This document shows, in pieces, positions 1-13,600 of a stretch of 64,000 nt of DNA. Numbering within the stretch: the first letter of the stretch is position 1; every line of letters begins with the position of its first letter. The notes under the pieces were generated by a model that did not search any database, was not told the origin of the DNA, and was given only the letters and a program-made list of their open reading frames with translations. The stretch covers positions 64,097,121-64,161,120 of the forward strand of contig NC_134846.1 of the NCBI RefSeq assembly GCF_965363235.1, read 5' to 3'. Made by a program: the position numbers and the translations under genes. The DNA comes from Mytilus galloprovincialis. Taxonomy: Eukaryota; Mollusca; Bivalvia; Mytilida; Mytilidae.

Positions 1-483
1 CATTTTTGGATTCAGCATATCAAAGAACCCCAAGATTTCAACTTTTGTTGAAATCAGACTAAGTTTAATTTTGGACCCTTTGGACTTTAGTGTAGACCAA
101 TTTGAAAACAGGACCAAAAATGAAGAATCTACATACACAGTTAGATTTGGTATATCAAAGAACCCCATTTATTCAATTTTTGATGAAATCAAACAAAGTT
201 TAATTTTGGACCCCGATTTGGACCAACTTGAAAACTGGGCCAATAATCAAGAATCTAAGTACATTTTTAGATTCAGCATATAAAAGAACCTAACTGATTC
301 ATTTTTTGTCAAAATAAAACTAAGTTTAATTTTGGACCCTTTGGACCTTAATGTAGACCAATTTGAAAACGGGACCAAAAGTTAAGAATCTACATACACA
401 GTCATGACAGTTAGATTCGGCATATCAAAGAACCCCAATTATTCAATTTTGATGAAATCAAACAAAGTTTAATTTTGGACCCT
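1..483. repeat. Interspersed repeat, diverged tandem units
   Basis: Diverged units of about 130-150 bp that share phrases such as TTTAATTTTGGACCC, ATCAAAGAACCCCAA and AATCTACATACACAG. The same units recur at 1215-1470, 2240-2780, 3320-3540 and 10915-11420, in the same order ahead of the 161-bp arrays, so they look like the 5' part of one long repeat family. No coding potential beyond chance frames. Confidence 0.8.
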
Positions 484-1213
484 TTGGGCCCCTTATTCTG
501 TTGGGACCAAAACTCCCAAAATCAATACCAACCTTCCTTTTATGGTCATAAACCTTGTGTTTAAATTTCATAGATTTCTATTTACTTATACTAACGTTAT
601 GGTGCGAAAACCAAGAAAAATGCTTATTTGGGTCCCTTTTTGGCCCCTAATTCCTAAACTGTTGGGACCTAAACTCCCAAAATCAATACCAACCTTCCTT
701 TTGTAGTCATTAACTTTGTGTTTAAATTTCATTGATTTCTATTTACTTAAACTAAAGTTATTGTGCGAAAACCAAGAATAATGCTTATTTGGGCCCTTTT
801 TTGGCCCCTAATTCCTAAACTGTTGAAACCTAAACTCCCAAAATCAATCCCAACCGTTCTTTTGTGGTCATAAACCTTGTGTCAAAATTTCATAGATTTC
901 TATTAACTTAAACTAAAGTTATAGTGCGAAAACCAAGAAAATGCTTATTTGGGCCCTTTTTGGCCCCTAATTCCTAAAATGTTGGGACCAAAACTCCCAA
1001 AATCAATACCAACCTTCCTTTTGTGGTCATAAACCTTGTGTTAAAATTTCATAGATTTCCATTCACTTTTACTAAAGTTAGAGTGCGAAAACTAAAAGTA
1101 TTCGGACGCCGGACGACGACGACGATGACGACGACGACGACGACGCCGACGCCAACGTGATAGCAATATACGACGAAAAATTTTTCAAATTTTGCGGTCG
1201 TATAAAAATCTAA
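484..1213 (+). repeat. Tandem-core element (about 161-bp units) ending in GAC run and hairpin
   Basis: Four tandem units of about 161 bp, with the phrase TTGGGACC or a variant near 501, 662, 823 and 982. They are followed by a GAC trinucleotide run (about 1105-1145) and a terminal inverted repeat (ATACGAC ... GTCGTAT) just before position 1210. A core of tandem units plus a short microsatellite and a terminal hairpin is the layout of bivalve pearl-type elements, which are usually seen as non-autonomous Helitron relatives. Assignment to that group is by architecture only. Confidence 0.7.
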
Positions 1214-2029
1214 GTACATGTTTAGATTCAGCATATCAAAAAAGCCCAAGAATTCAATTTTTGTTAAAATCAAACTTAGTTTAATTTTGGACCCTTTGGA
1301 CTTTAAAGTAGACCAATTTTAAAACGGGACCAAAAATTAAGAATCTACATACACAGTTAGATTTGGCATATCAAAGAACCCCAATTATTCAATTTTTGAT
1401 GAAATCAAACAAAGTTTAATTTTGGACCCCGATTTGGACCAACTTGAAAACTGGGCCAATAATCAACCAGATGCTCCGCAGGGCGCAGCTTTATACGACC
1501 GCAGAGGTTGAACCCTGAATGGATGGGGCAAGTATGGACACAACATTCAAGCTGGATTCAGCTCTAAATTTGGATTGTGATTAAATAGTTGACACAGCAT
1601 AGCTTTCTGACACAGAATGAATGTGGTCTAATGAACTTAAAAAAAAATTTTTGTCTTTGAGCAATTCACTATGCTGTTGAATATTAATCCTCTCAAAAAA
1701 ATGTTTGAAGAAATTTTCTTTTTATTTATGAAATCTGAAATAAAAAAAATTGACCCCCCAATTTTTTTTTCACATCCCCCTTTCCCTTATTTCAAAACTG
1801 ATCTCAATTCAAATTTCTAATGAAGTTTGCAACAATAACTACTCATTTCAATACATCATAAAATATTAAAATGTAAAAAAAGTGCTTGTTATCACTGAAT
1901 AGTAAAGATTGTTTTAATCTATCAGTTGGTAGTAAAAGTGAATATACATTGTATATTGTATAAAACAATGATTTAAGTTGATTCAACTACTATTCTGGAC
2001 AAAGAAAGATAACTCCAATTCAAATCCAA
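1214..2029. repeat. 5' portion of the same interspersed repeat family
   Basis: Begins with further GGACCC-type units to about 1470. At about 1489 a junction reads CTTTATACGACCGCAGAGG, which carries the complement of the GGTCGTATAAA end signal. About 500 bp of A/T-rich unique-looking sequence follows, with no reading frame of note. It is probably the internal part of a long copy of the element whose ends are seen at 1210, 3318 and 4240. Confidence 0.5.
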
Positions 2030-2240
2030 TTGGAATTTCTTGCTATTGCACAATATTGTGCAATTAGATATTTCTTGCTATTGTGCAATACTGTGCAATT
2101 GAAAATATTTGCTATTGCACAATACTGTGCAATTGAAGATTTCTTGCTATTGCACAATACTGTGCAATTGAAGATTTCTTGCTATTGCTGAATACTGTGC
2201 AATTGAAAATTTCTTGCTATTGAACAATACTTAATATAAT
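2030..2240. repeat. Minisatellite of about 36 bp whose unit is a palindrome
   Basis: Five to six units of about 36 bp, each containing TTGCACAATACTGTGCAA or a variant, which is a near-perfect self-complementary sequence. Units are separated by ATTTCTTGCTA. A second, shorter array of the same unit lies at 10775-10912, inside a SIRT1 intron, and is followed by the same downstream sequence (TAATTTTGGATCCTGATTTGG). The array is therefore part of the mobile repeat rather than a local expansion. Confidence 0.85.
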
Positions 2241-3318
2241 AATTTTGGATCCTGATTTGGACCAACTTGAAAACTGGGCCCATAATAAAAAATCTAAGTA
2301 TATGTTTAGATTCAGCATATCAAAGAGGCCCAAGAATTCAATTTTTGTTAAAATCAAACTTAGTTTAATTTTGGACCCTTTGGACTTTAATGAAGACCAA
2401 TTTTAAAACGGGACCAAAAATTTAGAATCTACATACACAGTTAGATTTGGCATATCAAAGAACCTCAATTATTCAATTTTTGATGAAATCAAACAAAGTT
2501 TAATTTTGGACCCCGATTTGGACCAACTTGAAAACTGGGCCAATAATAAAAAATCTAAGTACATTTTTAGATTCAGCATATCAAAGAACCCCAAGTATTC
2601 AATTTTTGTTAAAATCAAACTAAGTTTAATTTTGGACCCTTTGTACCTTAATGTAGACCAATTTGAAAACGGGACCAAAAATTAAGAATCTACATACACA
2701 GTTAGATTCGGCATATCAAAGAACCCCAATTATTCAATTTTTGATGAAATCAAACAAAGTTTAATTTTGGACCCTTTGGGCTCTTTATTCCTAAACTGTT
2801 GGGACCAAAACTCCCAAAATCTATACCAACCTTCCTTTTATGGTCATAAACCTTGTGTTTAAATTTCATAGATTTCTATTTACTTATACTAAAGTTATGG
2901 TGCGAAAACCAAGAAAAATGCTTATTTGGGTCCCTTTTTGGCCCCTAATTCCTAAACTGTTGGGACCTAAACTCCCAAAATCAATACCAACCTTCCTTTT
3001 GTGGTCATAAACATTGTGTTTAAATTTCATTGATTTCTATTTACCTAAACTAAAGTTATTGTGCGAAAACCAAGAATAATGCTTATTTGGGCCCTTTTTG
3101 GCCCCTAATTCCTAAAATGTTGGGACCAAAACTCCCAAAATCAATCCCATCCTTCCTTTTGTGGTCATAAACCTTGTGTTAAAATTTCATAGATTTCTAT
3201 TCACTTTTACTAAAGTTAGAGTGCGAAAACTAAAAGTATTCGGACGACGACGACGACGACACCAACGTGATAGCAATATACGACGAAAAATTTTTCAAAT
3301 TTTGCGGTCGTATAAAAA
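2241..3318 (+). repeat. Second copy of tandem-core element
   Basis: GGACCC-type units to about 2780 are followed by three 161-bp units (near 2799, 2960 and 3120), a GAC run (3241-3262) and the hairpin end with ATACGAC at 3278-3284 and GTCGTAT at 3307-3313. Confidence 0.75.
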
Positions 3319-4240
3319 TCTAAGTACATTTTTAGATTCAGCATATCAAAGTACCCCCAGGATTCAATTTTTGTTAAAATCAAACTAAGTTTAATTTTGG
3401 ACCCTTTGGACCTTAATGTAGACCAATCTGAAAACGGGACCAAAATTCAGAATCTACATACACAGTTAGAATGGGCATATCAAGGAACCCCAATTATTCA
3501 ATTTTTAATGAAATCAAACAAAGTTTAATTTTGGACCCTTTGGGCCCCTTATTCCTAAACTGTTGGGACCAAACCTTCCAAAATCAATCCCAACCTTCCT
3601 TTTATGGTCATAAACCTTGTGTTTAAATTTCATAGATTTCTATTTACTTATACTAAAGTAATGGTGCGAAAACCAAGAAAAATGCTTATTTTGGCCCCTT
3701 TTTGGCCCCTACTTCCTAAACTGTTCGGACCTCAACTCCCAAAAGCAATCCCAACCTTCCTTTTGTGGTCATAAACCTTGTGTTTAAATTTCATTGATTT
3801 CTATTTACTTATACTAAAGTTATTGTGCGAAAACCAAGAATAATGCTTATTTGGGCCCTTTTTTGGCCCCTAATTCCTAAACTGTTGAAACCAAAACTCC
3901 CAAAATCAATCCCAACCTTCCTTTTCTGGTCATAAACCTTGTGTCAAAATTTCATAGATAACTATTTACCTAAACTAAAGTTATAGTGCGAAAACCAAGA
4001 AAATGCTTATTTGGGCCCTTTTTGGCCCCTTATTCTAAAATGTTGGGACTAAAACTCCCAAAATCAATCCCAACCTTCCTTTTGTGGTAATAAACCTTGT
4101 GTTAAAATTTCATAGATTTCTATTCACATTTACTAAAGTTAGAATGAAAAACTAAAAGTATTCAGACGACGCAGACGATGACGTCCACATCATACCAATA
4201 TACGACCAAAAAATTTTCAATTTTTGCGGTCGTATAAAAA
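3319..4240 (+). repeat. Third copy of tandem-core element
   Basis: GGACCC units (3320-3540) are followed by four units of about 161 bp (near 3561, 3724, 3886 and 4040), a degenerate GAC run (4165-4185) and the terminal hairpin ending in GGTCGTATAAAAA at about 4227-4239. It directly precedes the SIRT1 part of the window and probably lies in the next SIRT1 intron. Confidence 0.7.
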
Positions 4241-4654
4241 TGAGAAAATAGGAGGGCCAAAATGGGTCTTATCGTACCTTGTCCTTAATCTTGCTCAGAA
4301 ATGTTTTTCTCACTTGAATTTTAGGTATGATAACATATTTTCTCTTTTGTTTCTCTTTAAAAATGTGTTCAAAAGTAATGTGCCCTTGTTTAAATGGTTA
4401 TTAAAAATTATGTATATAAAAACATTTTTAATTTGTAAAATTGTTTGCTCAAGTATTCCCACTGAGACATTTGATGTCTCATTAACATTTAGCAAAGAAA
4501 TCTAGGTAATTGTGTTTAACCTTGATTGAAGAAACTAATTGATAAAATTACAAATGGGGAATGCTTTCAAGAGACAACAACCCAACTAAAGAGCAGAAAA
4601 CAGTAAGTTTGTCTGTAACTGTCTTATTTAGTATTATTTTTCAAATCTACCCAC

Positions 4655-7600
4655 CTGATTGAATATATCTTCTCTAACAATTTCTGCACTAACTTTGTGT
4701 TTACATGACATACAAGTGGCTGTAGCAAAAGAACCTGGAATATATAAAACTTTGTTTTAATGATTAAGAAGAGATAAAAATGCTCCTATTTCTCAGCTAG
4801 TATTCAGGATTGCTGTTGTATGCACCTTTTAAACAAATGTGTACTTATGATAAACAAATATTATTTCTCTATGATTGCACATACTTAATCTGACCACTGT
4901 CTGGCACTGAAGCATTAAACTTAAGTCAAGATCAAGTAACAAATGTCTCAGCGTAAATAAAAAATTGCTGTTTGCAGTAAAAGTACACAAAAAGGAACAA
5001 GTTTTATAGTAACTGATTTCCAACAAACAATTTTCATTTCACAATATCAAGTTCATGTTTGACTGATAGAAACTTGATAAAAGGAAGAAAAATTATAGTT
5101 TTCGAATTCCAACTAACAATGCTCATTTCACAATATAAACTTCCTTCAGTGATGAAAAAATTGGTTGTGCTTTTTCAACTGATATCTATCATTAAAAAAA
5201 ACAAATGAGGAATATGTCTAGGTTCTTACAGTCAGACAAGGGAGAAACTTAATGCCCCCTCCGTTACAGCAGATGCATACAAATAATAACATGATATAAC
5301 CTACCATGACATTGAATAACTTTAGTTATACCAGCAACTTGTTCCAGTGTGTCAATATTCTGTGTGTAGTTTCTCAATAATTTACCATGTTTCTCTATTG
5401 TATTTATAAACTTGTGTGAACGTGATGGTTCAAACTGCCCCGGATAAATTTCCTGCAATAAAAAAAAAAAGAACCTTAGTGAGCATGCTCACATACCCCA
5501 CGTCCCCACATTGTCATTGGAGAAATTAAATAAGTATAAGAAAAAAAATTGTATTAGAAAAATTATTGAATAATAATTTCCTGTTAATATACACATCTAC
5601 ATAGTATGTCCTTATTATCTACAAAATTTCATGAAATTCTATTGTGTGTTTTCAGAGGAGTTGAGATGACAAACTGTTGCAGAAGTACTTTGAAGCAAAT
5701 AAGTTCAAAGGGGCGTAACTCCTAGAAATAAAATTGAATCATCATTTCCCGTCGATATGCACAACTACATAGTATGTCCTTATTATCTGAAAAGTTTCAT
5801 GAAATTCTGTTGTGTAGTTTCAGAGGAGTTGCGATGACAAACTGTTGCAGTAGTACATTGAAGCAAATAAGTTCAAAGGGGCGTAACTCCTAGAATAAAA
5901 TTGAATCGTAATTTCCCGTCGATATGCACAACTACATAATATGTCCTTTTCATATAAAAAGATTTCGTGAAATTCTGTTGTGTGGTTTGAGAGAAGTTGC
6001 GATGACAAACTGTTGCAGTAGTACATTAAAGTAAATAAGTTCAAAGGGGCGTAACTCCTAGAAAAAAAATTGAATCGCAATTTCCCGTTGATATGCACAA
6101 CTACATAGTATGTCCTTATTATCTGAAAAGGTTTCGTGAAATTCTGTTGTGTGGTTTGAGAGGAGTTGCGATGACAAACTGTTGCAGTAGTACATTAAAG
6201 TAAATAAGTTCAAAGGGGCGTAACTCCTAGAAAAAAAATTGAATCGCAATTTCCCGTCCATATGCACAACTACATAGTATGTCCTTATTATCTGAAAAGG
6301 TTTCGTGAAATTCTGTTGTGTGGTTTGAGAGGAGTTGCGATGACAAGAAACAGGACTGACGGACGGACGGACGGACGGACGGACGGGTCAAAAACATCAT
6401 ACCCTTCGCAACTTCGTTGCGTGGGGTATAATAAAACATTAGGTATACAAATGCATCAAAATTGAGAATACAACAAGTTTTGATTTATTTGAAGAGTTTT
6501 AAGGATGTACTTTGGTGAGGTTTTGGAATTTGTATCAAATTTTCGGACTCCTTGGTGTTTTTCCATACAATACAATGTAAAATATTTTGCCCCATAACAC
6601 CAATTTATTTTTTCATATAAGACTTAATAGCTCATGAAAGGTCATTAACCAAAATTTAAGAAGATTCTTGATTTTCTTTTCTTTTGTATTGAGACCCAAA
6701 TAATACCAATGCAAATATAAGGTAAAAGTCTGAGTCAGCCTTTTCCCACCATATTTTAAAACTCAAATATCTCAAAAAGGAGGTCCATGACCTATCAATA
6801 TTTCTAGCTTATCTTTATCCTTAATTGATGCTCTACCAGCTTAAAGTATCAATTTTAATTTCTTAATTTTTACCTAACCTCACCTAAGTAGATCCTTAAA
6901 GTAACTTTCTTCTCATTTGTACTTAATACTTGTGGTCAGTATTAATGCAGTGATATAAATTTCAGGGGTTTATCTGGGTATTTTGGGAAAAAGGACCCTG
7001 GCCAGTTTTGGGAATTTTTTAGCGCAGTTTTCAATGAAATTGGGAAAAACAACCAATATACCAGATGTTAGTTTTAGTGTGTTTAGTTCATTAAATTTGT
7101 TTTTAAATAAGACAACATGGCATTAAAGTTTATTTGAGTATCAAAATAATGAGTTCTAACTTTTTAAAGGATTGTTATTTTTTTTTATTTTGACATGAAA
7201 ATTTGTGAACTAAAATATTTTGAGTTCTGTATAAAATATATCCTGTTTCTATTTTCTTTTATATATATCTTTTACTTTTCAATTTTAGTGTTGCTATGAT
7301 AGCTGTCACATGTTTGGTTCTTTTCATTTTTTATTAACTGTATTTGATTGACAAACCCGGAATTATATACTTGTTCGTTTCCGGATTTGATCTGGTTTTA
7401 GTATTTTCCCACACTTCCTGTTTATTTATGGCAGCCATTGTTTGTCAAATGTTGTTTGTCATTCAATATGTTTCAACTTGGATTTACACATTACTTGTTG
7501 ACGATTTTTGACATAAAGCTAGCTGTTGAATAAAATAAACATCTCCGTCATGAACAATAAAGATGAAAATAAATTTCGTGATCATTTGGGAATTTTACTC

Positions 7601-10600
7601 CCAAAATTGGGAAAAATGTAGGGTTTTTGCTGTTGGGAATGGGTCCGAAAACCGGACCCTGTGGAATGCTAGAAAAATCCATGATATTGTTGGCTTTTTT
7701 CAAAACTACCTCTACCCTTTTTTATTGGGAAATTATGCGTCATTTTTATCAATTGGGAAAATTTATAATAAACCATGAATTTGACTGGAACTTGAATTTG
7801 CAGACTCCTTTCAAGAGGTAAACCATCATTTGAAATAAGACCCCTTACTGTCACTGATGATACAAAAATAGAACCTCAAATTTGCATATATAGTCATTTT
7901 AGGCATGACAAATGTTTAAATGAGTGTTTTTCAGTTTGAATCCATGCTTAATTACTAAGTTGGTACTTAGACTGCACTGTTTGGGAAAAAAGTTGTCTTT
8001 TTGGGAATAATTTTAAGCCATTTTTTTTTCAAATTTGGATTCTTCTCCAGGGGAAAAAGTCTGTATTCTCCAGTAATTTAAGGCAAACAATATCACTGTA
8101 ATGGTTTAGGAAAAATTGTTGTTCATGGGAGTTCACCACATTCAATGCATAACTTTTCAACTGCTATTATATGATAAACTACAATTTACATGATTTTTTC
8201 ATTTCCACTGACTAATGCTCTTGATGCAACTATTACATTGATTGCATTGTATTACAAAGTCTAAAAAGATTCAAAAAAGGATTAGAAAAATGTGTGGATC
8301 ACTCAATTTTATTGGATACATGGCATAAATGTAGACACAGTGCTCCAATTTATCCCCCTAACTTCATTGAGATGACACAATTGAGTGTCTCAGTCTCTTT
8401 ATATTTGTACTTCATTTCCAGCTCAATAATTTTTCTCAACTGTCATGTAATAACTAATTTGTGAATCATCTTTGAGAAGAAATTCAACTTTACCTTTGCA
8501 AATTTGAAGAAAGGTCTAGGATCATTACGGAAGTAGTTGATATCAAACATGGCTTGTGGATCTGGTAAATCTGGAAAGTCTACAGCTAGACGAGCATAGA
8601 TTCCATCTCGGGATCGGAAATCTGGGATCCCACAGGATACAGATACCTATAAATGATCAGAATATTACCCTTTATAACAATTTTAACTTGACAAACAATT
8701 CTACACAAAGTATACATGTACAGCTCAACCAAAAATATTAATCAATCTAGGACAAAATGTAGGAGAAGAAAATAAATTTTCACACACTATTGTGTTACAA
8801 TTATATCGGACATCTTAAATATAAGTTTTAAACATACCGGTGAAAAAGAAAAGCACAATATATTTACAGCAGAATGCATTGAGTATGTAGGTTAAGGTAT
8901 AATCTTTGGTTAGCTTGCTTGTTAGCTGAACCATGAAGTCATAAGTATGTTATATACACTACCTCCCTCTTGAAGTAGTTTAGTCCTAATGACAGATAGA
9001 TAAGTTATCTGTTGGACTAGCCTACTCTTAACGGAGGGTAGTTTACCTAACATAATAATCACTTAAAGTTCAGCTAGCAAGCAAGCTAACCAAAGATATT
9101 ACCTTTAACTACACACTCAATCCATTCTACTGTAACTATCCTGAGCAATTGTTTTTGGTTCAGATGAATTTAAAAGGTGTCCATTATAAGCTTCATTTCT
9201 ATTTATGTTTACACATAATTTATCTTTGACTTTAAGATCATTTTTAAGCATGTGTACTTGGGTATTGGTATAACAAAAATGTTGACTTTTAAAGTATAAT
9301 AGATTGAAACATACTTATAAGCACCATAATAGTTCAGTTGACAGTTCCAATTAACTTCTGAAGAATTATATGTTTTAAGAGAACACCCAAGCTACATTGT
9401 ACAGTCAGATTTTAAAGCTCTAGTTAAAACCATTATCATGATTATATTTAAATGTTCTAAAATAAGTTGATGTTTTGAGACTTACTCCAGCTCCAGTAAG
9501 TACCATTATATTTTTACAGTTCTGAAGGAGTTGTATGACATCTTGCAGTGTGTTAATATGGCTGAGTTTCTTTCTTGGAGGTGGCTCTGACATTATATTA
9601 ATGACTATCTTCCATAAAGTAAAATCATCAATGTCATTGGGGATTAATGTATCATCCGGTATCAGCCCATTTAGTATTGGGCGAGGGTTTACTCCATTCA
9701 TTATCTGTTTGTGAATCCATGTCATAGCACCTGTTTTTTAATTAAAAATAGATACATAGTTTTAGCGTTTTAAAGAATGAAAATGTGCAATGTGATGAAA
9801 TAACAAAAAAATCCTTGTAGTTGTACACATCAAAGTACTAATCATGTTCTCAATATAAAGTTATAAATATAAAAAAAAACATTGTACAGACACAAATGAC
9901 AAAATAAGATAAAAGAATGTCACTGTATATTTAAAGAATTGATTCACTGATGTTATTTTACATAAGGGTTGATAAATAAAGTGACAATCTCTGATACAAA
10001 GTTAACATAGTTATAACTCCCACAAGATCAAAATGATGGTATCCATGAAGTTTTGTTAGTTTCTCGTTACAGTTAAAACAGATTTATAAATAAAATGCTA
10101 ACTCAGCATTCAGTTGTTCTAAAATTTGTTTCAGTCTAACATTTAGACCAATGAATTAAATATATTAAAGGAGAATCTGTTAAGCTATGCAGAATGTTTT
10201 AATATGTAGCCCTACCAGCTCTGAAAAAGATGTCAAATCTAATGGTTCATGGAGGAAGAGTGTATGGTTCCTTGCTGTAACTTTCTGAAGATCTGAAGAG
10301 TCAATTAACTGGGATTAAATTAAAGGTAAATAAATGTAAAAGCCTAAACCAACCTGATGTAGGTTTCCATGCTTCTTCAGATAGTCCTGACAGATTACTG
10401 ATCTCGCTACAATTGTCAGAGTTGTCTGTTTGTGTCTCATGAACTTGCTGCAAACAAACATGTACGATACATGATGAGGAACTTTGAATTATAACATTTC
10501 ATAATATTTACACAAAGGCATGTACATTGTATCTCAGCTTTCTAACATGTATGCATGTAGTTGGCTGTTTACACTTAGAAAAGGTCATAGTTCTTATTGT

Positions 10601-13600
10601 TACCTTGATGATATTTTTGCTTGAAATAATCAAAAACTATTTAATTTTACTGTTAAATTTACCCAAAAGACCTTTCTTTAAATAATTTAATAAGGATAGT
10701 GATAAGAGTTTTTTTTCAAGATGTTACACATGGGAAACTCTGTACTAAAATTAAAGAAAGATAACTCCAATTTTTGAAAATTTCTTGCTATTGCACAATA
10801 TTGTGCAATACTGTGCAATTGAAAATACTTGCTAATTGAAGATTTCTTGCTATTGCGCAATACTGTGCAATTGAAAATTTCTTGCTATTGCACAATACTT
10901 AATATAATAATTTTGGATCCTGATTTGGACCAACTTTAAAACTGGGCTCATAATCAAAAATCTAAGTACATGTTTAGATTCAGCATGTCAAAGAACCCCA
11001 AGAATTCAATTTTTGTTAAAATCAAACTTAGTTTAATTTTGGACCCTTTGGACTTTAATGTAGACCAATTTGAAAACAGGACCAAAAATTAAGAATCTAC
11101 ATACACAGTTAGATTTGGCATATACATTTTGTAACAGAACCCCAATTAATCAATGTTTGATGAAATCAAACAAAGTTTAATTTGGACCCCGATTTGGACC
11201 AACTTGAAAACTGGGCCAATAATAAAAAATCTAAGTACATTTTTAGATTCAGCATATGAAAGAACCCCAAGGATTTAATTTTTGTTAAAATCAAACTAAG
11301 TTTAATTTTGGACCCTTTGGACCTTAATGTAGACCAATTTGAAAACGGGACCAAAAATTAGGAATCTACATACACAGTTAGATTCGGCATATCAAATAAC
11401 CCCAATTATTCAATTTTTAAAATGTTGGGATCAAAACTCCCAAAACCAATCCCAACCTTCCTTTTGTGGTCATAAACCTTGTGTTAAAATTTCATAGATT
11501 TCTATTTACTTATACTAAAGTTAGAGTGCGAAAAGTAAAAGTATTCGGACGACGACGACGCCAACGTAATAGCAATATACGACGAAAAATTAAAATTTTT
11601 GCGGTCGTATAAAAACACTCATTTAAACCATATTCATGCCTAAAATGACTATATGTCATGATATGTGCAGATTTGAGGGTCTATTTATGTATCATCACTG
11701 ACAATAAGGGGTCTTATTTCAAATGAGGATTTACCTCTCAAAAGGAGGTCTGGAAATTGAAGTTCCAGTCAAATTCATCTTTCATTATAAATTTCCCAAT
11801 TTGATAAAAATGACGTATATTTTCCCAATAAAAAAGGGTAGAGGTAGTTTTGAAAAAAGCCAACAATATCACTGCAAGTGTACTAAGTTTCAAGTTGATT
11901 GGACCTCAGCTTCATCAAAAACTACCTTGACCAAAAACTTTAACCTAAAGCGGGACGAACGGACGGACGAATGAACAGACCAGAAAACATAATGCCCCTC
12001 TACTATCGTAGGTGGTATCGTAGGTGGGGCATAAAAAGAATGATTTTTCATGAAAGAATCCCAATTGATTTTTCAATTTCTCCATGGTGATGTTCTATTG
12101 GCTCATTTTTATGTATTCACAATACATTTGTATGTTCACCATTTCTTTGTCTGTGTTATCATTTTAATTTCAATGAGACATTCATGTATAACTGGTAAAT
12201 TAAGTCGGGGATTTCTTATCACATCCTAAATTTTACAGTAATGATGTTTATATAATTTTTTTAGCCCACAAACTTAGATAAAATCCACATAAATTATTTC
12301 TTGATCCTTTGAATTAAGCTATTCTTTAAGATGATTAATTTAACAATGGTAAAATCTTTAAATATTGTTTTTAATTGTACTAACGGATTTTGTTTTTGAA
12401 AATTAAACCATAACTAAATATACATTGCTCAACATGTACAGTTATGTGGACTCATGATACTACATCCCGTCAACTTAGATTTTGACATTGCATAAGAACA
12501 TGTGTTTCCAAAACTATTTGTTCTCACTTTATACAAGTATTAAATGTATATTATTCTTCGCTCATATTTATATATATTATATATCTCTTGTAAAATTCTT
12601 GTATTGGTGTAAAATTGTGTAGGTATAATATGTATCCTATAAGCTGTATTGCTTTCGGAATAAAGTATTATTATTGACCTTTTACACTAAATCTGTTAGA
12701 TGTGTAATGATTGAATTTTTGGTCTGGGAGAAAATAATTGCTTTATCAGTTGTAATTGGCTTTCAATTAGCTTTCAATAGCTGTGGGTACACTTTCTTTG
12801 GTGTTTTTTAATTTGTGTCCATAGTTTCATGTTGGTTTTTTTTGTGCCTTGTATCAATCTTTTGAGTTAACATTGTTAAACCTAGTGCAACTGATTTTTA
12901 CAATTTGTTCTTATTTTGTGCTGCAACACTACTGTTTCAGGTTAGGGCAAGGGTTGCAAACATATTGAAACCCGACTGGCAACACATTCTTGATGTGCAG
13001 GTCCCATATCAGAAACCTGTAGTACAATGTTGTTGTTGGTAGCAGTTGGTTTCATGTCTGTCTTATTTGCTTATTGTTCAATTGTTTTGTTATCAATAAG
13101 GCCTTTAGTTTTCTCGTTTGAATTGATCCATATTTTTCATGTTGGGGCTTTTCCTGAGCTGACTGAACAGTATGGGTTTGTCTCATTGTTGAAGGCTGAA
13201 TAGTGCCCTGGAATTGCTTTTTACTACTTTATCTTAACCCTAAAGGTGGATGGTTGTCTCATTGGCAATTTTGCATATACATGTACATGTACCACATCTC
13301 CTCATTTTTATAATATATGATATCCTTTTCAACATCATGTATTACATGTAGCTTACCTCAGTACTCCCAGCTTCATTATCTTTTGGTATATTAATATTAG
13401 AACATCCTTGTTGTTCTGAAAATATTTAAATACAACTCAAAATTTTGATTACAGTAACAAGAAACGTAAAAAAGCACATGTACAAATGTACATGTAGATC
13501 AAATGGACAATGTATTGAATGTAATATTGACACAACTGAACAACACAATAATACTAAAGGGATGGAAATTACTTCCAAAGGTTTACATTTAATAATATGA

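Noticed and set aside
1049-1273. Open frames with runs of Val or Asp-like residues over the GAC trinucleotide tracts
   Set aside because: They come from the microsatellite in the repeat and recur with it (3161-3443); no domain, no splice context.
2030-2240. CRISPR-like array of 36-bp repeats
   Set aside because: Units are directly adjacent diverged minisatellite copies without unique spacers, in an animal genome, and the array is part of a mobile repeat.
5820-6439. Overlapping open frames of 60-90 codons
   Set aside because: Repeat the 168-bp tandem unit; coding potential is only apparent.
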